Source: Geobacter sp. UBA6151 (GTDB lineage: Bacteria > Desulfobacterota > Desulfuromonadia > Geobacterales > Pseudopelobacteraceae). From it: a stretch of 37,059 bases of DNA. Below, in pieces: positions 1 through 6,774 of the stretch. The notes below the pieces were generated by a model. It ran no database searches. It was not told where the DNA came from and saw nothing but the letters and a program-made list of their open reading frames with translations. The stretch spans positions 1 to 37,059 of the forward strand of contig DIUT01000034.1 in the NCBI GenBank assembly GCA_002423105.1. The letters run 5' to 3'. The stretch's first letter is position 1; the number at the start of each line of letters is the position of its first letter. A program made the translations under genes and the position numbers.

Positions 1-1085
1 AGCACCGCGGCTGGTTCCACTCCTCGCTGCTGGAGAGCATCGGCACCCGTGGCCGCGCCCCGTATAAAAGTGTGCTGACCCACGGTTTCGTGGTGGACGG
101 CTCCGGCCGCAAGATGAGCAAGTCGGTGGGCAACGTGGTGGCGCCGGAGGATGTGATCAAGAAATACGGCGCCGAGGTGCTGCGCCTCTGGGTTGCTGCC
201 CAGGATTACCGGGACGATATCCGTATCTCCAATGAAATTCTGGACCGGCTGGCCGAGGCCTACCGCCGTATCCGCAACACCAGCCGCTACATCCTGGGCA
301 ACATCCATGACTTTGATCCGGCAAGGGATATGGTTCCGTTTGATCAGATGCCGGAGCTGGACCGCTGGGCCCTGCACCATCTGGAACTGCTCAAGGAAAA
401 AGTTCGTGCCTCCTACGAGGCCTGCGAATTCCACGTCCTCTATCATGCGGTCAACGCCTTCTGCACGGTGGAGATGAGCGCCTTCTATCTGGATATCCTG
501 AAGGATCGGGTTTATACCGGACGCGCAGGCTCGGTCTCCCGCCGTTCCGGCCAGACCGTCATGTACCTGGTGCTGGACAGCCTGGTGCGCCTGATCGCGC
601 CGGTACTCTCCTTCACTGCTGACGAGGTCTGGGCCAACATGCCGGGAGAGCGGGAGGAAAGCGTCCACCTGGCCCTGTTCCCCGCATCCTGCCCGCAGTG
701 GAAGGATGATGGGCTGGTGGAGCGCTTTGAGCGGATCATCAAGGTGCGCGCCGAGGTATCCAAAGCCCTTGAGCAGGCGCGGGTGGCCAAGATGATTGGC
801 CTTTCCCTCGACGCCTCAGTCACGCTGGCTGTGCCGCCGGAGCTGCGCAGCTTCCTTGAAGGGTATGCCGCAGAGCTGCCGGAGATATTCATTGTCTCCA
901 AAGTCACCTTTGCCGATACCCTTGCCGCAGATCGCTACCAGTCCGACGCCTTGCCAGGGGTGGAGATACTGGTTGCAGCGGCGCCGGGAGAAAAATGCGA
1001 GCGCTGCTGGCACTACAGCGAACAGTTGGGCACAGACCCGCAGCATCCGACCATCTGTCCTGCCTGTACCGGGGCGGTGAGCTAA
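1..1085 (+). CDS. ileS: Isoleucyl-tRNA synthetase, C-terminal part (5' end outside window)
   Basis: Class I aminoacyl-tRNA synthetase that charges tRNA-Ile in the cytoplasm. The reading frame is already open at base 3, so only the C-terminal ~360 residues are here. The class I signature KMSKS is visible in the segment GRKMSKSVGN, which follows the typical HRGWFHSSLL block. An anticodon-binding helical domain comes next. The C-terminal zinc-binding knuckle is present as CERCWHY followed about 15 residues later by CPAC, a hallmark of bacterial IleRS. The stop codon TAA is at 1083-1085 and lspA begins 2 bases later. The ileS-lspA order is common in proteobacteria and suggests cotranscription. 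Identity is secure; only the missing 5' part is unseen. Confidence 0.97.
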   Translation, partial: HRGWFHSSLLESIGTRGRAPYKSVLTHGFVVDGSGRKMSKSVGNVVAPEDVIKKYGAEVLRLWVAAQDYRDDIRISNEILDRLAEAYRRIRNTSRYILGNIHDFDPARDMVPFDQMPELDRWALHHLELLKEKVRASYEACEFHVLYHAVNAFCTVEMSAFYLDILKDRVYTGRAGSVSRRSGQTVMYLVLDSLVRLIAPVLSFTADEVWANMPGEREESVHLALFPASCPQWKDDGLVERFERIIKVRAEVSKALEQARVAKMIGLSLDASVTLAVPPELRSFLEGYAAELPEIFIVSKVTFADTLAADRYQSDALPGVEILVAAAPGEKCERCWHYSEQLGTDPQHPTICPACTGAVS

Positions 1086-1087
1086 CG

Positions 1088-1579
1088 GTGGGGCGCTGGA
1101 AGATTTTTGGTGTAATCGTGGTGCTCGGCTTGGTTGTTGATCAGGCGACCAAGCTGTACATCCATGCCAGCATGGGGTTGTATCAATCCATTCCGGTCAT
1201 CAAGGGTTTTTTCAACATTACCTATCTGCGCAATCGCGGAGCCGCCTTCAGTTTTCTGTCCGAGGCCTCCTGGCGCTTGCCGTTTTTCATTGTGGTGACG
1301 CTGGTGGCCTGTTGTGCGATTCTTGTGGTCCTGAAAAAAATGCGTCATGAGCAGCGGATGGCCCAGGCGGCGCTGGCCATGATCTTTTCCGGAGCAGCGG
1401 GAAACCTGATTGACCGGGTACGGATTGGCGAAGTGATAGATTTTCTCGATGTCTACTGGAAAAGCTACCACTGGCCGGCGTTCAATGTGGCTGATTCCCT
1501 GATCTGCGTCGGTGTGGCGCTGACGGCTCTGGAACTGTTCAGGGAAGAACGGCGGGAGCAACGAAGAACACACGTGTAG
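1088..1579 (+). CDS. lspA: Lipoprotein signal peptidase (signal peptidase II)
   Basis: Inner-membrane aspartyl protease that cleaves the signal peptide of prolipoproteins after lipidation. I chose the GTG start at 1088, just after the ileS stop, because it gives a 163-residue protein of normal length starting directly before the first membrane helix. A longer frame from 995 lies inside ileS and is unlikely. Family blocks are visible: VVDQATK near residues 16-22, YLRNRGAAFSF near 46-56, GNLIDR with the catalytic Asp at about 109, and FNVADS with the second catalytic Asp at about 136. Four hydrophobic helices are apparent. Its substrates would include the NodT-type lipoprotein encoded at 23931. 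Confidence 0.95.
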   Translation: MGRWKIFGVIVVLGLVVDQATKLYIHASMGLYQSIPVIKGFFNITYLRNRGAAFSFLSEASWRLPFFIVVTLVACCAILVVLKKMRHEQRMAQAALAMIFSGAAGNLIDRVRIGEVIDFLDVYWKSYHWPAFNVADSLICVGVALTALELFREERREQRRTHV

Positions 1580-1679
1580 TGCAATGGCTCTGTTGGACGG
1601 CATTCCATTTCTGTGGTATGGTCAAGCGGCGTAATGATGGGGATGGCAAACACTCAGGTCAGGCGGGTGGAGGTGGGTC

Positions 1680-1910
1680 ATGCCGGTAATTGTCGAGGTG
1701 TTCGTAGTGGTTGTGGTCATGCTGGGCGCTTTTTTCGGCGTGTTCCTGCTGGTATTCCTCCTGGCCATGGCCATGCTGCCGGTTGAAAAAACCCTTTCCA
1801 AGGTGGTCTGGGAGATGACGGCGCCGCCTCCACCGAAGCGGAAAGCGCCTGCCCAGGAAGGTGGCTTCAAGGGCTTCAGCCAGAAACAACAGCAAAAACC
1901 AGGCAGATAA
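1680..1910 (+). CDS. Small single-span membrane protein of unknown function
   Basis: A 76-residue protein with a strong ribosome binding site (GGAGGTGGGTC just before the ATG). Residues 1-37 form a very hydrophobic, Val/Leu-rich membrane segment. The C-terminal half is polar and basic, with a PPPPKRK motif and a Gln/Lys-rich tail, presumably cytoplasmic or periplasmic. It follows lspA by 100 bases on the same strand and may belong to the same transcript. No family is recognised. The strong Shine-Dalgarno sequence and the sensible membrane topology make it a likely real gene. Confidence 0.6.
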   Translation: MPVIVEVFVVVVVMLGAFFGVFLLVFLLAMAMLPVEKTLSKVVWEMTAPPPPKRKAPAQEGGFKGFSQKQQQKPGR

Positions 1911-1925
1911 ACAGAGCTTTCCGGG

Positions 1926-2336
1926 CTACAAGTCGCCGGTCAGGCGTTGCAGTTCATACAGCTTGGGGTTCAGTTCGCTGACAACGGCGATGATCTCATG
2001 CAGGGTCGTTTCATCCACACCGCACTCCTCATCAACTCCCTGGAACCAGGGATAACCTTTCGGCAGCGGGGTCAGCGCGCCATTTTTCGACAGCAGCACA
2101 TCAACCATATCATTAACCCTGCCTGTGGCCTCCCAAGAGTCCCGGTAGTTGAACTGCCGGGCGACAATCTGCATACCCATGCCGTTGGGAAACAGGGCCT
2201 TCACTTCAAACGTAAACTCCCGCGGAGCACTGTAGTGCTCGGTGCGTCCGGAACGGGCCATAACCTGAGCTCCGGCAGCCTCCAGAATTTCCCTGATACT
2301 ATCGCCGGTCATCGGTTGTTGTACAGCTGTTTCCAT
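1926..2336 (-). CDS. Conserved-looking hypothetical protein, 136 aa
   Basis: Soluble protein of unknown function. The start METAVQQP at 2334-2336 is supported by a GGAGAG ribosome binding site 4 bases upstream; the frame extends further 5' (to 2432) but that part overlaps the divergent glycosylase gene and lacks such support. The body has a mixed alpha/beta pattern with an acidic, cysteine-containing segment (DEECGVDE) near residues 100-107. No signal peptide, membrane segment or recognised motif is seen. It is transcribed convergently toward the small membrane protein at 1680-1910, and its start abuts the start region of the divergent MutY-like gene. Confidence 0.6.
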   Translation of the reverse strand: METAVQQPMTGDSIREILEAAGAQVMARSGRTEHYSAPREFTFEVKALFPNGMGMQIVARQFNYRDSWEATGRVNDMVDVLLSKNGALTPLPKGYPWFQGVDEECGVDETTLHEIIAVVSELNPKLYELQRLTGDL

Positions 2337-3288
2337 GGTGCTCTCCGTGGGGAAAAATAATAGCGGCATACCGTACCCGAAAGTGCCGGATGATCGCAAG
2401 GCGCTTGTTGGGCGTTGCGCAAAGAAAAACACACCGCAAGAAACAGCACTGATACAGCGTCATCTGCGGGAAGGACTTTCGGAGCAGGTCATTGGACAGT
2501 TCCGCCAGATGGTGTACGGCTATTACCGGGAGCATTGCCGGGTGCTTCCCTGGCGCGAGCACGCTACTTCCTGGCAGGTCCTGGTCTCCGAGGTGATGCT
2601 GCAGCAAACCCAGGTGGAACGTGTTATCCCCAAATATCCGGCGTTTCTCGGACAGTTTCCCGATCCGGCTTCCCTTGTTGCGGCACCCTTGCCGGAGCTG
2701 TTGGCTGCCTGGCAGGGGTTGGGGTACAACCGGCGGGCATTGGCACTGCAACGGGCTGCCCGGATGCTGGTTGAGCAGTACGATGGCCAGGTGCCTGACG
2801 ATCCTGAACAGTTACGGCAACTGCCCGGTATCGGTTCCTATACTGCCGGCGCCATTGCCGCCTTTGCCTTCAATCAACCCACCGTATTTCTTGAAACCAA
2901 TATCCGTGCGGTGCTGCTGCATCTGTTCTGTGCGGACCGGCAGCAGGTGGCTGATAAGGAATTGTTGTTGATTGCGGAGCGTACTCTGGACCGGCAGCAG
3001 CCCGGCCAGTGGTATAATGCCCTGATGGATTATGGCAGTGACTTGAAGCGCCGTTTTCCCAATCCCAGCCGCCGCAGCCGCCAGCATAGTGTGCAAAGCC
3101 GTTTTGAGGGATCAGACCGTCAGGTGCGGGGTGCAGTTCTGCGTCTGTTGTTGAAAGAAACAAGTATGCAGGAAACTGTGCTATGCGAACAATTGGCTGT
3201 GGAATCAGGGCGTCTGCAAAGGATTCTTGCGGAATTGGTTCAGGAAGGGTTCATTGTGAGAAAAGGTGGTCGGTGCAGGATTTGCTGA
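2335..3288 (+). CDS. MutY-like HhH-GPD DNA glycosylase lacking the Fe-S cluster
   Basis: Base-excision-repair glycosylase of the helix-hairpin-helix/GPD superfamily, closest in motifs to adenine glycosylase MutY. Visible are SEVMLQQTQV (catalytic Glu about residue 86), the hairpin LPGIGSYTAGAI (163-174) and NPSRRSRQHS followed by FEGSDRQVRG. Two features differ from classical MutY. The Asp of the usual DGNV/DTNV motif is Glu (LETNIR, E187), and the four cysteines of the 4Fe-4S loop are absent, as is a NUDIX-like 8-oxoG domain; the C-terminus looks like a short winged helix. From memory a clade with ETNIR and no cluster exists, so this is probably a natural subfamily. The start is unresolved: the ATG at 2335 overlaps the divergent gene's start, and homologous sequence seems to begin nearer 2480-2509. 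Confidence 0.8.
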   Translation: MVLSVGKNNSGIPYPKVPDDRKALVGRCAKKNTPQETALIQRHLREGLSEQVIGQFRQMVYGYYREHCRVLPWREHATSWQVLVSEVMLQQTQVERVIPKYPAFLGQFPDPASLVAAPLPELLAAWQGLGYNRRALALQRAARMLVEQYDGQVPDDPEQLRQLPGIGSYTAGAIAAFAFNQPTVFLETNIRAVLLHLFCADRQQVADKELLLIAERTLDRQQPGQWYNALMDYGSDLKRRFPNPSRRSRQHSVQSRFEGSDRQVRGAVLRLLLKETSMQETVLCEQLAVESGRLQRILAELVQEGFIVRKGGRCRIC

Positions 3289-3331
3289 ACCAGCATGCAG
3301 ATGTCTGAAGAGGCGCAGCGCCATCACCGTG

Positions 3332-3622
3332 TCAGGAACAACAGCCCCCTCCCGCAGCCTTCAGATTATGTTCCTGCAACCAGCGGTTGATCATGCCGCT
3401 GGCGCAACCCACACCGACATCCACCGCTATGGCCTGTACCGGGCAGTTGCGCTGACAGGCGCCGCATTCCATGCAGCTGTCCAGGTCTATGATGGCGGCC
3501 TTGCGCTGTTCAACTGAAAACACCTGGTGCGGGCAGACCTCCGCGCACCTGCCGCAACCGATGCAGGCCACCTGATTCAGTGCAAGGGTGGCGACATTCT
3601 GTAGATATCTGAACTCCTTCAT
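3332..3622 (-). CDS. hgcB: Mercury methylation ferredoxin HgcB
   Basis: Two-cluster ferredoxin that keeps the corrinoid of HgcA reduced during Hg(II) methylation, and may shuttle Hg. It is 96 residues with two CX2CX2CX3CP motifs (CIGCGRCAEVCP at 20-31, CMECGACQRNCP at 50-61). The HgcB-specific extra cysteine is seen at residue 73 (GVGCASG), and the C-terminal vicinal pair is at 94-95 (GGGCCS). These three cysteines are what distinguish HgcB from ordinary 2[4Fe-4S] ferredoxins. The start has a GAGAGGA ribosome binding site. It follows hgcA by 19 bases on the same strand, the canonical order, so one transcript is expected. It converges with the glycosylase gene on the left. Confidence 0.93.
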   Translation of the reverse strand: MKEFRYLQNVATLALNQVACIGCGRCAEVCPHQVFSVEQRKAAIIDLDSCMECGACQRNCPVQAIAVDVGVGCASGMINRWLQEHNLKAAGGGCCS

Positions 3623-3641
3623 CGTGTCCTCTCTGCGGGGG

Positions 3642-4850
3642 CTAGGTAAACAGTCCCGTCAACAGTAACAATCCGCTCAGCAACAATGCGACGGCCATCA
3701 CCGGCAAGGCGAGCCGCATCTCTTTCCGCACGCCGCTGGGCGAAGTATAGGTTGTGCAACCGGTGAAGTTCAGGGTATGGAATGCGCTGACCGCCGACGC
3801 CGCCAGAAACAGCGCCAGTGTTTCCGGAGCTCCCCAACTCTTCCCGTCAGCCATCAGCCAGCAGATCAGGCTCCAGCCCAGTCCGGCAATCGCTCCCTTG
3901 AGCGCGAAGCTTTTGCCCGGCAGCCAGGGAAGCAGCAGCGGCCCGGCTACAACGCCGGTCAACATGGCACCGGACCAGGCCAGGGCCAGGGTAAGCCCGG
4001 TCCGGTAGCCGTCCACAAGCAGGCCTGTCGTAAACAATACGGCGGCAATCAGCGTGGTCGATTTCATGGCCATGACCAGCTCCACCGGCACCAGCACCAG
4101 TCGCTCGTACCAGGTAAAGGTCAGGCGGCCCATGGCCGGGGTGGTTACCATGCCGTTATCCAGGTAGTCCGGCAGGTCATTGGCGCGGATCGTGGCGTAG
4201 CGTACGTGAAAGCCGGTACGCTGTTTCACCTCATGGGCAGCCACGCCGGGAGCCCCCAGTATGGGCAGGATCAGGTTCCTGTGGGTGACGGCACGAGCAA
4301 GGCCGCTTGCTTCTATCCGTTCCACAAGTTCCTCAGTGCCGAAGGTGCCTTTGCCGGCAGCGCACCAGACATTGACCCCGAAGGTTTCCAGTACCAGCAG
4401 CCAGACGTTCCGGCCCACCAGTACACTGCGGATGATATCGTAGCTCATTTTGTAGTTGGCGGTTACCACCACCGAAGATTCAGTTGTGGGGCTGCCAACC
4501 GCATACAGCCCCGGCGGTACGATATAGGTCATTCTGCCGATGGCCCAGCGGGCCTTGCAGGCTCCCAGGCGGTCGTGAAAGGTCAGATCCGTCGCAATAC
4601 CGGGTACGCGTCCGGCCGGGGTTTCCAGCCAGCCCAAAAATCCGGGGACCTGCTCGTCAATCTCTCCTCCGCGAACCGTTGTTGCCGGACCGCAGCAGGG
4701 CGCGGTATCAACCGGAGTCGGAGCGACAGCGGCACAGCACGAAGGCGTTTTTTCCCGCGGGGCTGCAGGGGGAGCGCAACAGGATGACGAAGAAGGGGGG
4801 CAGCATGGTTCGATTTTTTTAATGGTGCGAATATTCATGGCAATAATCAT
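3642..4850 (-). CDS. hgcA: Mercury methylation corrinoid protein HgcA
   Basis: Membrane-anchored corrinoid protein that transfers a methyl group to Hg(II), giving methylmercury. The diagnostic cap-helix motif NVWCAAGKGTF is at residues 160-170, with the cobalt-coordinating Cys163. The C-terminal half (about 252-401) has five hydrophobic membrane spans, as in known HgcA. The total length is 402 residues. A Pro/Ser-rich N-terminal tail (residues 15-55) carries four vicinal Cys pairs (16-17, 24-25, 38-39, 52-53), which is unusual and may bind metal. The start could be the ATG at 4850 or the one four codons later at 4838; neither has a clear ribosome binding site. A long inverted repeat lies 36 bases upstream. 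Followed by hgcB. Confidence 0.94.
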   Translation of the reverse strand: MIIAMNIRTIKKIEPCCPPSSSSCCAPPAAPREKTPSCCAAVAPTPVDTAPCCGPATTVRGGEIDEQVPGFLGWLETPAGRVPGIATDLTFHDRLGACKARWAIGRMTYIVPPGLYAVGSPTTESSVVVTANYKMSYDIIRSVLVGRNVWLLVLETFGVNVWCAAGKGTFGTEELVERIEASGLARAVTHRNLILPILGAPGVAAHEVKQRTGFHVRYATIRANDLPDYLDNGMVTTPAMGRLTFTWYERLVLVPVELVMAMKSTTLIAAVLFTTGLLVDGYRTGLTLALAWSGAMLTGVVAGPLLLPWLPGKSFALKGAIAGLGWSLICWLMADGKSWGAPETLALFLAASAVSAFHTLNFTGCTTYTSPSGVRKEMRLALPVMAVALLLSGLLLLTGLFT

Positions 4851-4885
4851 ACAACATCTGCTGCAAATGTATGGACTGTTTTTGT

Positions 4886-4922
4886 CAGTGCCCCCTCCCG
4901 TAGCAACCGGGAGAGGGCACTG
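4886..4922. repeat. Long inverted repeat in the hgcA leader region
   Basis: Two 15-base arms (4886-4900 and 4908-4922) pair with a single mismatch around a 7-base loop. The stem is very G+C rich. On the leftward strand it lies between the ferredoxin gene at 5116 and the hgcA start. It is not followed by a T run in that direction, so it is not a textbook intrinsic terminator; it could be a terminator of the upstream gene or a structured hgcA leader. Confidence 0.6.
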
Positions 4923-4940
4923 TACAGGACATTAGGGACT

Positions 4941-5118
4941 CGAAACTTGCCAATCTACCGTTTTACATCTCATCTTCAGGCCATCTTTGCCACCCCTTCA
5001 ATCACAAAATCCTCTGCGTAGCTTTGGCTACGCCTGCGGTTTTGCTCAATCAGGGATGACAAATCTGACCTAAATCTGAGCGTAAAAACTGGTACATCGG
5101 CAAATTCCAACTCCCTTA
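4941..5118 (+). repeat. Dispersed imperfect-palindromic intergenic repeat, copy 1
   Basis: Nearly identical to copy 2 (9796-9973) over about 178 bases, with a palindromic core at 4965-5084. The core centre GCGTAGC-TTTG-GCTACGC is a perfect 7-base hairpin. The flanks (ATCTTCAGGCCATCTTTG on the left, AAATCTGACCTAAATCTGAG on the right) are imperfect inverted repeats of each other. The right end overlaps the stop codon of the gene at 5116. No open reading frame or transposase is inside, so it is a REP/MITE-like element. Confidence 0.85.
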
Positions 5119-5862
5119 GCCCTTGATCTGGCCCTGGATGCCGATGGTTACTTCCTTGTAGGGAATCTCCTTGCCGCAGTTTGCCAAAGCCTGGCGTGCC
5201 GCCATGGCGATGCCGCCGCAGCAGGGTACTTCCATCTTCAGTACGGTGATGCTTTTGATATCGGACTTGGCGAACAGTTCAGTCAGCTTCTGGGTGTAAA
5301 ACTGGTTGTCATCCAGTTTGGGGCAGCCCATAACCACTGCCTTGCCCTCCAGAAAATCCTCGTGATACCCGGCATAGGCAACCGGTACGCAGTCGGCGGT
5401 GATCAGTAGGTCGGCGCCCTGAAAATAAGGTGCGCTGGTGGAAACCAGATGCAGTTGGACCGGCCACTGGGCCAGCCTGCTCTGGCGACTGCCAGTTGCA
5501 GAGCTGGTTGTCGGCGCTTCAGGCTTGGCAAAGGACATCATCCTTGAGCCGGGGCATCCGCTGCCGTGTCCGGCGGGAGCTGCAGGGGCAGGCTGGTGGC
5601 CATGGGCCGGAGCAGGTTTGCCTTGGGCAGCAAGATGTTGTGCCACAGCGGTTTCATCAAAGGCATCGGTATCACGCTCTTCAATGGTGATTGCATTGCG
5701 GGGGCAATCGCCAAGGCACGCTCCAAGTCCGTCACAAAGATTGTCGGCCGCCAGTACCGCCTTGCCGTTCACGATGGTGATGGCGCCTTCGGCACAGGAT
5801 GGTACGCACAGGCCGCAGCCGTCACACTTGTCAGGGTCAATTTGTACAATTTTTCTCAGCAT
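5116..5862 (-). CDS. 4Fe-4S ferredoxin-domain protein with C-terminal redox/CC domain
   Basis: A 248-residue cytoplasmic iron-sulfur protein of a type common in anaerobes. Residues 1-65 form a 2[4Fe-4S] ferredoxin domain: CDGCGLCVPSC at about 13-23 and CDGLGACLGDCP at about 43-54. A Pro/Ala/His-rich linker (80-105) follows. The C-terminal domain (130-248) contains a conserved-looking TADCVPVAYAGYHEDFL, GCPKLDD and VPCCGG, which may bind another cofactor or metal. The start has a GGAG ribosome binding site 7 bases upstream. Substrate or partner proteins are not known. It lies upstream of hgcAB on the same strand, separated by repeat copy 1 and a hairpin, so cotranscription is doubtful. Confidence 0.85.
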   Translation of the reverse strand: MLRKIVQIDPDKCDGCGLCVPSCAEGAITIVNGKAVLAADNLCDGLGACLGDCPRNAITIEERDTDAFDETAVAQHLAAQGKPAPAHGHQPAPAAPAGHGSGCPGSRMMSFAKPEAPTTSSATGSRQSRLAQWPVQLHLVSTSAPYFQGADLLITADCVPVAYAGYHEDFLEGKAVVMGCPKLDDNQFYTQKLTELFAKSDIKSITVLKMEVPCCGGIAMAARQALANCGKEIPYKEVTIGIQGQIKG

Positions 5863-5912
5863 GTTTTTTCTCCTTGATACACGTTGTTCGTGTTGTCAGA
5901 TTGTATTCTGTT

Positions 5913-6254
5913 TCAAAAAAAGTAGTGCCACAGGTAGTCCAGCCGTCCTCTCAGTATCATCCTCCTGCCGGACCAGGCCATGATGCGTTTGACAAGCTCC
6001 CGTTCGGCGGGGGCGTAGCAATGAATCCGGCAGTGTTTGCAGCTCGGCTTTTCCGCTTCAATGGGGCAATGAACCCGTCTGTCCACCGCGTATTTCATGA
6101 ATGTGCTGCAATTGGGGCAAAGCTCGACCGGTTTCAGATTGCCGGGCAGTTGCAACGGTTGCTGACCCGTATGGTCATGGCCGACGCACCAGACCTGGGT
6201 GAATCTGGCGATGATCCGTAAATCTTTGATCTGGCGGCTTGTCAGCGTTTTCAT
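5913..6254 (-). CDS. YgbA-family protein (nitrous oxide-stimulated promoter family)
   Basis: A small cysteine-rich protein matching the YgbA_NO family (Pfam nitrous oxide-stimulated promoter), recognised by the order CPNCSTFMKYA, VHCP, KPSCKHCRIHCY and a C-terminal MAWSGRRMILR. In enterobacteria ygbA expression responds to nitric oxide; the biochemical role is not settled. The conserved Cys/His residues suggest a metal or Fe-S site. I chose the ATG at 6254 (113 aa, the usual family length) over an upstream TTG at 6302 that would add 16 atypical residues. It is divergent from the HDOD operon. Confidence 0.8.
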   Translation of the reverse strand: MKTLTSRQIKDLRIIARFTQVWCVGHDHTGQQPLQLPGNLKPVELCPNCSTFMKYAVDRRVHCPIEAEKPSCKHCRIHCYAPAERELVKRIMAWSGRRMILRGRLDYLWHYFF

Positions 6255-6323
6255 GATTTCATCTTGCCCGTTATCGTTGTCGAAAGGTATGACGTCAGTC
6301 AAAAAATAGCAGAGATTCCGGCT

Positions 6324-6351
6324 TTGCTTGACTAAAAAAGTAGCGTATAAC
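6324..6351 (+). promoter_or_regulatory. Possible sigma70-type promoter of the HDOD/histidine-kinase operon
   Basis: TTGCTT at 6324-6329 and TATAAC at 6346-6351 with a 16-base spacer, about 90 bases before the first start codon of the operon. This is a moderate match found by eye only. Confidence 0.4.
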
Positions 6352-6438
6352 CCGATTTAGCATGAACAGTCGAATCATTTTCCCGCGAATATACTCCGGC
6401 AGTTTGGAAAGCACTATCTGCCGGACAGGAGGACGCTG

Positions 6439-6774
6439 ATGGCCCTGGTTGCCGTTGATAGTCTGGAGACCGGCATGGTGCTGGCTGGCGATGTGCTGGA
6501 CCGCAATGGCCGGATGTTGCTGGGGGCAGGGGTGGAGCTTACCCAGAAACATCTGGCCATTTTTCGCACCTGGGGCGTTACAGAAGTGAATATTGTTGGG
6601 GGTGACAGTGATGACGACAATGAGTCGCTGCCCTCCGAGGTTGATCCTGAAGTGCTGGCTGCCGCCCAGGAACGGTTGTTGCCCCTTTTTGTCCTTGCCG
6701 GGACGGATCATCCGGTGATGCATGAGCTGTTGCGTTTGGCTGCCATAAAGAAGGTGCTGCATGGCATTTGCTGA
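6439..6774 (+). CDS. Small conserved protein preceding an HDOD protein
   Basis: A 111-residue soluble protein with an AGGAGG ribosome binding site. The N-terminal block (VDSLETGMVLAGDVLDRNGR, residues 5-24) followed by MLLGAGVELT and GVTEV resembles the short N-terminal module often found before HD-GYP and HDOD domains in delta-proteobacteria. The C-terminal 40 residues are helical. It overlaps the HDOD gene by 14 bases, so translation is coupled. The role is probably in the same signalling output, but this is inferred only from the context. Confidence 0.8.
   Translation: MALVAVDSLETGMVLAGDVLDRNGRMLLGAGVELTQKHLAIFRTWGVTEVNIVGGDSDDDNESLPSEVDPEVLAAAQERLLPLFVLAGTDHPVMHELLRLAAIKKVLHGIC

Noticed and set aside
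1645..1665. GGCAAAC motif resembling a c-di-GMP (GEMM) riboswitch
   Set aside because: Only the short motif is present; the GAAA tetraloop, the second conserved strand and the paired stems are missing.
3777..4787. 336-codon open frame on the plus strand
   Set aside because: It lies antisense to hgcA, which has all family motifs; the plus frame has a Gln/Gly/His composition typical of a shadow frame.
6255..6302. TTG start giving a 16-residue longer YgbA-family protein
   Set aside because: The added residues are not typical of the family, and no ribosome binding site precedes the TTG.
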